The notes under the pieces were generated by a model, which worked only from the letters and a program-made list of their open reading frames with translations, was not told the DNA's origin and searched no databases. Positions 27,802 through 35,568 of a stretch of 64,000 nt of DNA are shown here, one piece after another. Positions within the stretch are counted from its first letter, which is position 1. Every line of letters starts with the position of its first letter. Both the position numbers and the translations under genes were made by a program. The DNA is from KBS-83 sp051025295 (lineage in GTDB: Bacteria; Acidobacteriota; Terriglobia; Terriglobales; Acidobacteriaceae): assembly GCA_051025295.1 (NCBI GenBank), contig JBMGJV010000005.1. One strand, written 5' to 3'.

Positions 27802-28827
27802 TTACGGCTGACCTTTGCCGCCACCCGCACCGTAGATGTTGCCCGTGGTGTAACTCGCGTCGTTCGCAGCAAGCTGTACGTAGATGCTCGCAAGCTCCGC
27901 AGGCTGACCAGCGCGGCCCAACGGATAATCCTGCCCAAACGTCACCAGATGCTGCTGTGTCGCGCCTCCGGAGACCTGCAGCGGCGTCCAGATGGGTCCC
28001 GGAGCAACGCCGTTCACACGGATGCCCTTCGGGCCAAGCTGCTTGCCGAGCGACTTAACATAGTTCATGGTCGCGGCTTTGGTCTGGGCGTAATCATAGA
28101 GATTGGCCGACGGGTCGTAGGCCTGCTCGGAGGTCGTGCCGATGATGCACGAGCCCGGCTGCAGATGCGGAAGCGCGGCCTTGATGATCCAGAACGGCGC
28201 GTAGATGTTTGTCTTCATCGTTGCGTCGAATGCTTCGGTCGTGAGCTGGAGCAGGTCTTCGCACTGCTGCTGCCGGCCGGCATTCGACACGACGATGTCG
28301 AGGCCACCGAGACCCTCGACTGCTTTCTGTACGAGATCGGTGCAGTAGTTCTCCTCGCGCAGATCGCCGGGGATGGGGATCGCCTTGCGTCCCGCCGCCT
28401 TGATCAGGTCGATCACCTCGCGCGCGTCCGGCTCCTCTGACGGGTAATAGCTGATCGCCACATCCGCGCCCTCACGCGCGAACGCAATCGCCGCGGCGCG
28501 GCCCATGCCGGAGTCGCCGCCTGTGATCAGTGCTTTGCGTCCGGCCAGCCGTCCCGATCCCTTGTAACTGGTCTCGCCATGATCCGGCCGCGGATTCATC
28601 TTGCTGGCGAGTCCCGGCCATGGCTGCGTCTGGCTGGGATAGGGCGGCTTCGGATATTTATCCCGCGGATTCACGAACGGTGCGGTTGCACCACCCTGGG
28701 CCTGACCCTCTGGCGATCCCTCGGCTTCGGCCGCTGGCACAGCAGCGGTCAGCGCTGCGCCGGCAATGCCTGCTCCCAGCGTGCTCACCAGCTTGCGCCG
28801 TGACATTTCATGTCTGTCAGAACTCAT
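27802..28827 (-). CDS. Tat-exported short-chain dehydrogenase/reductase
   Basis: A 341-residue classical SDR with an N-terminal extension. The ATG at 28827 follows AGGAGAG. A Tat-like signal (MSRRKLVSTLGAGIAGAAL) is followed by a Pro-rich linker, then the NAD(P) motif TGGDSGMGRA, VSNAG, and the catalytic YDYAQTK. It resembles the YhdF/general stress protein 39 group of SDRs. The substrate is unknown. It is convergent with the P450 gene. Confidence 0.87.
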   Translation of the reverse strand: MSSDRHEMSRRKLVSTLGAGIAGAALTAAVPAAEAEGSPEGQAQGGATAPFVNPRDKYPKPPYPSQTQPWPGLASKMNPRPDHGETSYKGSGRLAGRKALITGGDSGMGRAAAIAFAREGADVAISYYPSEEPDAREVIDLIKAAGRKAIPIPGDLREENYCTDLVQKAVEGLGGLDIVVSNAGRQQQCEDLLQLTTEAFDATMKTNIYAPFWIIKAALPHLQPGSCIIGTTSEQAYDPSANLYDYAQTKAATMNYVKSLGKQLGPKGIRVNGVAPGPIWTPLQVSGGATQQHLVTFGQDYPLGRAGQPAELASIYVQLAANDASYTTGNIYGAGGGKGQP

Positions 28828-29049
28828 GCGGTTGTCTCTCCTCTTGAACACTGGCGTGCCACAGGAGGAGACCCATGCGCCTCGTCTGCCCGACACCGTG
28901 ATCTCTGTAGAGGAGATGCGGCCGCAGCAGGCAAGTGTTTCACGCCCGTGCGAGAGACAAGGGAGAACCCTGACTCTCAAGAATGAGCTGCATCGGAGGT
29001 GAAACCGCAACATGTCGCCGAGTCGGTGCCGTTTCCCGGCTTGACCCTA

Positions 29050-29456
29050 TCAGCCGTTTTCGACGCGAGTGTTGATGTCTGCGTACGCTACAGCAATAAG
29101 CGCTCGGAGCGCTGAAGCGTCGGTAGCAGCGCCAGGCCGCAGCTTCACGTGACGCATCCGCTTGCCTTCGCCTTCGAGCAGGCGGGCAGGGTCGGCCAGC
29201 CCTGCACCCTGGAAAAACCCCACATTCATGTCATGTGCGCCGTGAACACATACAGGTACGCGAACGGCACATCGCCCAGGCAGGCGACCGGACAGCCATC
29301 ATGCAAGGCCTCGCGAACTTCATCGCCGCACCGGCGCATCCGCTCAAACCACTCGCGTGTCATCTGACCCAATTCGCCCGGACGCGCGTCCAACCATGCA
29401 TCGACCGCTGGATCGCGTTCGACCGTACCGACGAATCGCAGCAACTCCGATTGCAT
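29050..29456 (-). pseudogene. DUF1801 protein broken by a 5-bp tandem duplication
   Basis: From ATG 29456 (behind AGGAG) the frame encodes the N-terminal half of a DUF1801 (YdhG-like) protein up to YLYVFTAHM. There it runs into a stop because TCATG is repeated in tandem at 29226-29235. Deleting one copy restores the frame and adds about 57 residues with NVGFFQGAGLADPARLL, EGEGKRMRHVKLR and VENG, the family's conserved C-terminus, ending at the TGA 29052-29050. DUF1801 proteins are small cytosolic alpha/beta proteins of unknown function. The remnant looks otherwise undecayed, so the event is recent or an assembly error. Confidence 0.82.
29226..29235. repeat. Tandem 5-bp duplication (TCATG x2)
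   Basis: Two adjacent copies of TCATG inside the DUF1801 gene. Removing one copy joins two frames that together make a full-length family member, so the duplication is the likely inactivating event. Confidence 0.7.
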
Positions 29457-29566
29457 GGCGGCTCCTGGATCGTGCGAGTAATCCTAGGCGCCGCACCTGC
29501 CCGCAGGATCCTTCTAGACTGTCGAGTAGAACTCATCGCGCATGAAAGCTCAGGACACGGAGAGAT

Positions 29567-29962
29567 ATGGAAATCAAGAGAGTCGGATCGCAGCCATCGG
29601 GCAAAGGTCCGTCTGACTGGTTCACGGGGACAGTGCGCATCGACCCGCTGTTTACGGCCCCCGAGCCGGCGCTCGTTGCCGGTGCAAGCGTGACGTTTGA
29701 GCCAGGTGCGCGCACCGCGTGGCACACCCATCCACTGGGCCAGACGCTGATCGTGACCGCAGGCTGCGGCTGGGCGCAGCGCGAGGGCGGCCCGGTCGAG
29801 GAGATCCGTCCCGGTGACGTTGTCTGCTTCTCACCGAACGAGAAGCACTGGCACGGCGCCGCTCCGACCACGGCCATGACCCACATCGCGATCCAGGAGA
29901 AGAAGGACGGCAAGGTCGTGGAATGGATGGAGCACGTCACCGACGAGCAGTACCGGCGCTAG
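29567..29962 (+). CDS. Cupin-domain protein
   Basis: A 131-residue single-domain cupin. Motif 1 is AWHTHPLGQTLIVTAGCG and motif 2 is IRPGDVVCFSPNEKHWHGA, with metal-binding His and Glu/Gln positions present. It belongs to the small (R)-mandelonitrile lyase/CMD-associated cupin group. The reaction is not predictable. The start ATG follows GGAGAG. It is divergent from the DUF1801 remnant and convergent with the monooxygenase-like gene. Confidence 0.85.
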   Translation: MEIKRVGSQPSGKGPSDWFTGTVRIDPLFTAPEPALVAGASVTFEPGARTAWHTHPLGQTLIVTAGCGWAQREGGPVEEIRPGDVVCFSPNEKHWHGAAPTTAMTHIAIQEKKDGKVVEWMEHVTDEQYRR

Positions 29963-29975
29963 CTAAAGGTCGAAC

Positions 29976-30377
29976 TTATCTGCTCTTCGCGCCGAGCAAA
30001 ATGGGATCCGTTTCAACCAGCGTCAGGGACCGGACCATGTCGGCAGTAGTCGCCTTGTATCGCCGGAAGTGAGGCGTCACAAGGTGACTCTGGTAGGCCG
30101 CCGAACTTGCGTACATCTCAAACAACCGAATCTGTGTTGGGTGATCCTTGACGGCGACTGCATACAGGGTCAGCACGCCGGGTTCAATACGAATCGACGC
30201 CTCGATCTCCTCTCGGAGCGCAGCCTTGTACTTCTCCAACTGGGCAGGATCGATCTCGAGTTGCGCCAACCGCACCACGCGGTCGTCCTCCGTGGCAGCG
30301 GAAACGCTCGCGGCCGACCAGAGAAGACAGCCCGCGAACGCGGCTGTGCCGATAAGCAAGAGCTTCATCTTGGTCAT
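29976..30377 (-). CDS. Exported antibiotic-biosynthesis-monooxygenase-like protein
   Basis: A 133-residue protein from the ATG at 30377. A signal peptide (LLLIGTAAFAGCLLWSAA) precedes an ABM-fold ferredoxin-like domain: VVRLAQLEIDPAQLEKYK, EEIEASIRIEPGVLTLYA, FEMYASSAAYQSH and the typical THFxxY-like end PHFRRYKA. Proteins of this fold are small quinol oxygenases or heme/quinone-related enzymes; the role here is unknown. It lies downstream of the SDR gene on the same strand, 85 bases apart. Confidence 0.78.
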   Translation of the reverse strand: MTKMKLLLIGTAAFAGCLLWSAASVSAATEDDRVVRLAQLEIDPAQLEKYKAALREEIEASIRIEPGVLTLYAVAVKDHPTQIRLFEMYASSAAYQSHLVTPHFRRYKATTADMVRSLTLVETDPILLGAKSR

Positions 30378-30462
30378 GCTGAGCCCCCGAAGAGACTCTA
30401 CACCGCCCGATCTGGCGTGCAGTGCCGTGCGCGCGCCTCTCAACACTAGTTGAACTGCCGCA

Positions 30463-31395
30463 TCAGGCTTGTTGCGCCAGGAGCGCGCGCGTTTCCGCCA
30501 CGATGCGAGCATCGAATCCAGGGTCGCGCACGAGCGCAGATGGAAGCATGGGACGGCCCTCGTCGTCGTAGTACATGCCTGTTTCTAGCAACTCGTTCAG
30601 CAACACCGTTGTGATCACGCGCGCGGCCTGTTTGGGCGTGCTCCAGTACTTCATCACGGGCGCAAGCAAGGTGAGGACATACTTCCCCAGCAGACGTAGA
30701 ACAACGTTGCTGTCGCGGCCAAGAGCTGTAGCGGGACTGAAACCGGGCTCGACTGCATTGATGTAGAGGCGCGGCGTCTCGCGGGCGAACTCGAGCGCTG
30801 CCGCAAGGATGCACTGCTTCGAGGTGGCATACGCATCGAAGCCCCGCATCTTCGCACCACCCGGAGTCCACTCTCCGCGCGCACTTGCCTCAGCGGAGAT
30901 GTAACGACCGCCGCGGAACCCTGCAGCCTTGGCGGGTTTGCGTTCGGGGTCCTCCACCCCAGAGGCGATGAACACGATGTTGGCGCCATCTGAAAGGTGA
31001 GGCATCAGGGCCTCGGTGAGCACGAAGGGCCCGAGATGGTTTGTGGCATAACTCATGTCCCAGCCCTGCGCGCTCCTTGTCGGGCGCGACTGCATTACGC
31101 CGGCATTGTTGACGAGCCCTGCAAGCGGCAGCCGAAGATCGACGATCTCTGCTGCTGCGCTTCGCACGCTCGCCATGTCTGACAGGTCGCAGACGACAGA
31201 GAGGGCTCGCCCGTCCCTCTGCTCGATCGACTTCTGGACGTCTGTGAGCTTGTTCAGATCGCGTCCTACCAAGACGACGGTGCCGTGCCTGGCCACCTCG
31301 AAGGCGGTGGCGCGACCGATACCGGATGTAGGCCCGGTGATGATGTAGGCCCTGCTGTCCAGGGAGCGCTTGTCGGAACTATGTTGCGTTGTCAT
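30463..31395 (-). CDS. Short-chain dehydrogenase/reductase, retinol dehydrogenase-like
   Basis: A 310-residue SDR. From the ATG at 31395 behind AAAGGAG it has the cofactor motif TGPTSGIGRA, VLVGRD suggesting NADP, NNAGVM, the catalytic Ser in FIASGVED and Tyr/Lys in AYATSKQ. The substrate is unknown. It is located 52 bases downstream of the tetR gene, with an operator-like inverted repeat in between, so it is probably the main target of that repressor. Confidence 0.88.
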   Translation of the reverse strand: MTTQHSSDKRSLDSRAYIITGPTSGIGRATAFEVARHGTVVLVGRDLNKLTDVQKSIEQRDGRALSVVCDLSDMASVRSAAAEIVDLRLPLAGLVNNAGVMQSRPTRSAQGWDMSYATNHLGPFVLTEALMPHLSDGANIVFIASGVEDPERKPAKAAGFRGGRYISAEASARGEWTPGGAKMRGFDAYATSKQCILAAALEFARETPRLYINAVEPGFSPATALGRDSNVVLRLLGKYVLTLLAPVMKYWSTPKQAARVITTVLLNELLETGMYYDDEGRPMLPSALVRDPGFDARIVAETRALLAQQA

Positions 31396-31412
31396 CTGGA
31401 GAACTCCTTTAG

Positions 31413-31430
31413 TGTCTGACCAGTCAGTCA
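31413..31430. promoter_or_regulatory. Operator-like inverted repeat between tetR and SDR
   Basis: TGTCTGAC and GTCAGTCA flank a 2-base centre, matching at 7 of 8 arm positions. This is the form of many TetR operators. A related sequence, on the minus strand TGACTGTCTGG, occurs upstream of the tetR start at 32038-32049. Confidence 0.55.
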
Positions 31431-31447
31431 TGTATGAAGCGAAAAGA

Positions 31448-32020
31448 TCAGCCCAACATGCGCCACACGGCATCGAAGCCAATCTTGCAGTGCTTCTTCG
31501 CATTCGCCGGGTCCTGAGCAATGAAATCCATCGTCGTTTCGGCGAGTGAGTTCGCGAGCGAAAGGACGAAGCCCATCGGCGCCTTTCGCATGGATCCTGT
31601 CGAACGAACCCGCTCCAGCAAAGCCGCGGCGCCGGCCATAGCCTTGCTGGCTGCCGCATGAGTTGCGGGCGTGATCTCATCGGAGACACTCAACTGGGCC
31701 AGGGCACGTCGCTTTTCGGGAAAGCGAATGGCCCAGTCCATCCAGTTTTTCCAAACCTGGAAGAACTGCTCACGCAGTTCGTCAGTCTCACGCACACCCT
31801 TCAGCGATGCCGTTGCCATCTCGACCTTGAGTTGAAGATAGAGAGCGTTGAAGAGCTCTGACTTGGTCTCGAAGTACGTGAACAGCGAGCCGTTTGCCAC
31901 GCCCGCCTCTTTGGCGATGCCTGCGGTTGGCGCGCTTAATCCCTGGGTCACGATAATGCGCGTTGCGGCTCCGAGGATCGCGATTCGCTTGTCGTCGCTT
32001 CTCGGCCGGGGCATAGTCAA
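31448..32020 (-). CDS. TetR-family transcriptional repressor
   Basis: A 190-residue regulator. The N-terminal helix-turn-helix is TAGIAKEAGVANGSLFTYF with the usual KSELFNALY extension. The C-terminal ligand domain is helical and unassigned. The start ATG is at 32020. It precedes the SDR gene on the same strand and has operator-like sequences both at its own promoter and before the SDR, suggesting autoregulation plus control of the SDR. Confidence 0.88.
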   Translation of the reverse strand: MTMPRPRSDDKRIAILGAATRIIVTQGLSAPTAGIAKEAGVANGSLFTYFETKSELFNALYLQLKVEMATASLKGVRETDELREQFFQVWKNWMDWAIRFPEKRRALAQLSVSDEITPATHAAASKAMAGAAALLERVRSTGSMRKAPMGFVLSLANSLAETTMDFIAQDPANAKKHCKIGFDAVWRMLG

Positions 32021-32037
32021 ACCCTATTCGTACGCGT

Positions 32038-32049
32038 CCAGACAGTCAA
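32038..32049. promoter_or_regulatory. Second operator-like half upstream of tetR
   Basis: On the minus strand TTGACTGTCTGG resembles the TGACTGACTGG half of the repeat at 31413-31430, differing at one of eleven shared positions. It lies about 18 bases upstream of the tetR start, where an autorepressor would bind. Confidence 0.4.
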
Positions 32050-32099
32050 CTACATACGGCGCGAGTTGCCCCGCCCTTCTCCCCTGCTACGCTGACTGG

Positions 32100-33197
32100 G
32101 TGAACTTCGCCGACTTCCTGGGCAATGCTGCGGTCGTCCGCCGCCTGCGCGAGACGCTGGCTGCGGGTCGTCTGCCCTCGGCCATGATCTTCGCGGGGCC
32201 GCGCGGCTCCGGCAAGTACACGCTAGCCCTGCTCCTCGCCCAGGCGGCAAACTGCCTCACCCCAGTCACCACGGACGGATTGCCCGATGCCTGCGGCGTT
32301 TGCGCCAACTGTCAGCGAATCGCCCAATCCTTCGATCTGGACGCACGGTTTGCGGAGGCCGTCGCCGCGCGTGAGGAGATGCGCGATGCCGACAAGAAGG
32401 ACACCCGCGTCCTGATCCAGACGCACCCGGACCTGCTGATCATCCCGCCCGATCCGCCACAGTTACTGATCAAGCTGGGCCAGGTGCGCTCCGTGATCGG
32501 GCGCATCTATCGGCGCCCGTCGCAGGCCGCGCGCGCCTTCTACATCTTCACCGCAGCCTCGTTCATGAAGGAAGCGGCCAACTCGCTGCTCAAGGTGCTT
32601 GAGGAGCCGCCACCGCACGCGACTCTGATCCTGCTGGCAGAGAACCCGAGCGAACTGCTTCCCACTATCCGTTCACGTGCCGCGGTCACCCGGCTTGGCG
32701 CCCTGCCCACGGGTGAGATCGATGCCTTGCTCGCCGCGCGCCGTCCGGACCTGAAGGCTGCGCAGCGCACCTTGGTTGGCCGGCTGGCGGAAGGTGCCGT
32801 GGGCCGCGCGCTCGGCTTCGACCTGCCCGCGTATCTAGCCAGTCGCGAGGACGCGCTCACGCTGCTGCGCACTGCACTTGCCGACCCCGACTGGAGCACC
32901 CTTTTTCGCATGACGGAGGGCTACCGCGCTGGAGCAGAGGGCGCGGAGAAGACCAGCGTGCTGCTGCACACGCTGAGCCTGCTGCTCGAAGACCTGCTGC
33001 TCCTCCAGGCCGGCACGCCGGTGCTGATCCGCAACACCGATCTGGTCGGCGAGCTCGGTCGCATGGCCCCGGCCGCGACGGTGCCCTGGATCGAAGCAGC
33101 CTCCCGCGGTCTCGATCAGGTCGAGTCGGGCATGCGCCGCAACCTGCTCCGCTCGCTGTCGCTTGATGCCTTCGCCACCGCGTTGGCCCAGCGCTGA
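32100..33197 (+). CDS. holB: DNA polymerase III subunit delta' (HolB-like)
   Basis: A 365-residue clamp-loader protein. The GTG at 32100 starts VNFADFLGNAAVVRRL. It has Walker A GPRGSGKYTLAL, the zinc-module motif CGVCANCQRI, and the RFC-like motif FTAASFMKEAANSLLKVLEEPP, followed by LLAENPSELLPTIRSR. These match the delta' subunit. Its partner dnaX is at 3272. A longer upstream frame overlaps tetR in antisense and is rejected. Confidence 0.9.
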   Translation: MNFADFLGNAAVVRRLRETLAAGRLPSAMIFAGPRGSGKYTLALLLAQAANCLTPVTTDGLPDACGVCANCQRIAQSFDLDARFAEAVAAREEMRDADKKDTRVLIQTHPDLLIIPPDPPQLLIKLGQVRSVIGRIYRRPSQAARAFYIFTAASFMKEAANSLLKVLEEPPPHATLILLAENPSELLPTIRSRAAVTRLGALPTGEIDALLAARRPDLKAAQRTLVGRLAEGAVGRALGFDLPAYLASREDALTLLRTALADPDWSTLFRMTEGYRAGAEGAEKTSVLLHTLSLLLEDLLLLQAGTPVLIRNTDLVGELGRMAPAATVPWIEAASRGLDQVESGMRRNLLRSLSLDAFATALAQR

Positions 33198-33254
33198 CGC
33201 TCCCGCACTGGCTCCGGGCACATCGATTGTTCAGTCGTTCACAGCCGTACTCCG

Positions 33255-33275
33255 CTGCATGAAAAATTCATGCAG
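33255..33275. repeat. Perfect 9-bp inverted repeat upstream of the Hfq-like gene
   Basis: CTGCATGAA and TTCATGCAG around AAA make a perfect palindrome in the 200-base gap after holB. It could be a weak terminator for holB or an operator for the downstream gene. A TATGAT sequence lies shortly after it at 33297-33302. Confidence 0.45.
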
Positions 33276-33399
33276 GGTTGCCGGCAGAACCTGCGCTATG
33301 ATCAGCAGGCCCTCCGACCCAATCGTCTCTGCTGCACACCTTTCCTGAACGCGCTTCGGCCGGAATCCGCATCTACATCTGTTAACAATCAGGCACGCT

Positions 33400-33816
33400 A
33401 TGGCGAAGACATCGGCAGTCTCCTCTCACGACGAGGACGAGGCAGCGCAGGGCACTCGGATTCCCTCGCTTCCTCCCTCAGGCCCACGAAAGCTGGTTCG
33501 TCCCAGCCTCACTGCCGGCATGACCACTCGCCGAACCTTCGCGCGGAGCAATGCTCCGCTGCTCAGTCATCAGCAGCTTTCCGCGCCCTCCCTGAACGGG
33601 CACGGGTCCCCTTCGCATGCGGAGACCTTCTACCTCCAGAAGCAGGTGCAGTCGCAGACCGCGATGGTATTTGTGCTGGAAGGCGGCGATCGCGTCGAAG
33701 GCTCGATCGAGTGGTACGACGCCGACGTAATCAAGGTCCGCCACGGTCACACCCGCACCCTGATCTATAAGTCGGCGATCAAATACCTGCACAAGGCCGG
33801 CGAAACCGGCTCCTAA
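33400..33816 (+). CDS. Hfq-like Sm-fold protein with long N-terminal extension
   Basis: A 138-residue protein. Residues about 75-133 look like an Hfq/Sm domain: ETFYLQKQVQSQTAMVFVL, GDRVEGSIEWYDADVIKV (Sm1) and LIYKSAIKYL (Sm2). The usual Hfq YKHA motif of Sm2 reads YKSA, losing the conserved His. The first 70 residues are polar, rich in Ser, Pro and Arg, with no known fold. It is probably an RNA-binding chaperone, but its RNA-binding face differs from enterobacterial Hfq. It lies between holB and the convergent sua5. Confidence 0.75.
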   Translation: MAKTSAVSSHDEDEAAQGTRIPSLPPSGPRKLVRPSLTAGMTTRRTFARSNAPLLSHQQLSAPSLNGHGSPSHAETFYLQKQVQSQTAMVFVLEGGDRVEGSIEWYDADVIKVRHGHTRTLIYKSAIKYLHKAGETGS

Positions 33817-33844
33817 AGCTACCCCGGGGCCACGCCACTGACGG

Positions 33845-34939
33845 CTAACTCGCCCGCGCGGCCTTCTCCAGCCGATCGCGAAGGGCGCGGCCGATGCCCC
33901 GTTCCGGCGGCAACGGGCACACGATGTGCGTGGCCTGCTGCGCATCCAGCCAGCGCAGCCCGGCAAACAGCCGCTGGGCCAGCGAGTCCAGATCACCCCA
34001 GTGCCCCCAGCCGAAGACGGCATCCGCAGATTGCGCATCGGTCCTGAACTCCTCGGGCGCCATCACGCCGATGCGCGTGCCTTCCCCGCCCTCGCGTACT
34101 TTGGCGACCGCGCGGAACAGGCGAAAGCCGATCGCGGCCTCTTCGTCTCCATCCGCATCTGTGTCCACCAGCACCATGCGCGCGCGCGGCGCGTAGTGGC
34201 GCATCCCCACACCCGGCGAAGGCAGACTCTGCGGATCACCGCTCGGAGTGTGGCCGTTCTCGCGATAGATCTCGACCGGCCCGACAACGCCACGCAGCGC
34301 TTCAAGCGCCACCGCGCCCGGACGATACAGCACGACGGGTGAGCGGCTGGCATCGACCACCGTTGACTCGAGCCCATGTCGCGCCGCTCCGCCATCGACG
34401 ACCGCGTCAATGCGGCCATCCAGGTCTTCGAGCACATGCGCCGCCGTGGTCGGACTTGGGCGGCCGAAGAGATTGGCGCTCGGCGCCGCAATCGGCATCG
34501 CAGCCGCTGCGATCAGTGCAAGCGCGACTGGATGCGCCGGCACCCGCACGCCCACAAGGTCGCGTCCTGCCGTGACTGCATCGGGAACATCCGGCCCGCG
34601 TGGCAGCAGCAGGGTCAGCGGTCCTGGCCAGAAGGCCTGCATCAGCGCTCGCGCCGGATCGCTGACCTCGCGCACCAGCCGGCCCAGCGGCATGCGATCG
34701 CCCACGTGCACGATCAGCGGATCCCACGCGGGACGCTGCTTGGCCGCGAAGATGCGCTCCACGGCCCCGGGATCGAACGCGTGCGCGCCAAGTCCGTAGA
34801 CCGTCTCCGTGGGAAAGGCGACCGTGCCGCCGGCTCGCCAGATCGCCGCGACCCGCTCAAGAATCGCGGCGGATGCCGCCCGGTTTTCGAGGTCCTGAAC
34901 ACTCAGCGACAGTCGCTCTGTCTCTGCCATTCCATCCAT
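33845..34939 (-). CDS. L-threonylcarbamoyladenylate synthase (Sua5 type)
   Basis: A 364-residue enzyme making the threonylcarbamoyl-AMP precursor of t6A in tRNA. The YrdC domain has GGTVAFPTETVYGLGAHA, FAAKQRPAWDPLIVHV, PGPLTLLLPRG and IAAPSANLFGRPSPT. After GMRHYAPRARM, a C-terminal Sua5 domain follows, typical of the longer enzyme. Start ATG 34939, or 34930 in frame. It is divergent from the CYTH gene. A second, YrdC-only paralogue is at 61792. Confidence 0.9.
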   Translation of the reverse strand: MDGMAETERLSLSVQDLENRAASAAILERVAAIWRAGGTVAFPTETVYGLGAHAFDPGAVERIFAAKQRPAWDPLIVHVGDRMPLGRLVREVSDPARALMQAFWPGPLTLLLPRGPDVPDAVTAGRDLVGVRVPAHPVALALIAAAAMPIAAPSANLFGRPSPTTAAHVLEDLDGRIDAVVDGGAARHGLESTVVDASRSPVVLYRPGAVALEALRGVVGPVEIYRENGHTPSGDPQSLPSPGVGMRHYAPRARMVLVDTDADGDEEAAIGFRLFRAVAKVREGGEGTRIGVMAPEEFRTDAQSADAVFGWGHWGDLDSLAQRLFAGLRWLDAQQATHIVCPLPPERGIGRALRDRLEKAARAS

Positions 34940-34973
34940 TATGGAGGGTCCGCCTGCGTTGTACACTCGCCAG

Positions 34974-35558
34974 ATGCAGTCGATTGAGATCGAAGTAAAG
35001 TTCCGCGTACGCGATCTGCGGGGCGTCGAAAGCGCTCTTCCGCAGCTCGGCTTCCACTGCGAGACCCCCCGCACCTTCGAACAGAACACCCTCTTCGACA
35101 CACCCGACCACAGCCTGCGCGCCAAGCGCGAGATTCTGCGCCTGCGCCGCTACGGTGACAAATGGGTGCTGACCCACAAGCAGACCACACCCAACGATTC
35201 ACCCGAGGCGAAGCACAAAGAGCGGATCGAGACCGAGACCAGGGTCGAAGACGGCGAGGCAGTCGCAGCCATCTTCCGCACCCTCGGCTATGCCGAGTCG
35301 TTCGTTTACGAGAAATACCGGAGCGAATGGACGGACGGCACGGGACACTGCGTGGTCGACGAGACACCGATCGGTGAGTATGCCGAGCTCGAAGGTCCGC
35401 GTGAGTGGATCGATCGCACGCTCGAGGCACTGCGCGTGGACCCTGCCGACGTCACCATCCTGAGCTACGGACGGCTGTTCGAGCAGTGGCAGCAGCAGAC
35501 CGGCAGCCCCGCGCAGAACATGGCGTTCGCCGAGATCACGCCCGCACTGGTTCGCTAA
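34974..35558 (+). CDS. CYTH-domain protein (class IV adenylate cyclase/triphosphatase-like)
   Basis: A 194-residue CYTH protein. The N-terminal ExExK motif is IEIEVKF; the tunnel fold follows with LFDTPDHSLRAKREILRLRR, WVLTHKQ and VVDETPIGEYAELEG. CYTH enzymes act on triphosphates (cyclase, thiamine triphosphatase or tripolyphosphatase) and the exact substrate cannot be told. The start is ATG 34974. It is divergent from sua5 with only about 34 bases between starts. Confidence 0.87.
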   Translation: MQSIEIEVKFRVRDLRGVESALPQLGFHCETPRTFEQNTLFDTPDHSLRAKREILRLRRYGDKWVLTHKQTTPNDSPEAKHKERIETETRVEDGEAVAAIFRTLGYAESFVYEKYRSEWTDGTGHCVVDETPIGEYAELEGPREWIDRTLEALRVDPADVTILSYGRLFEQWQQQTGSPAQNMAFAEITPALVR

Positions 35559-35568
35559 GACCAGTCCG

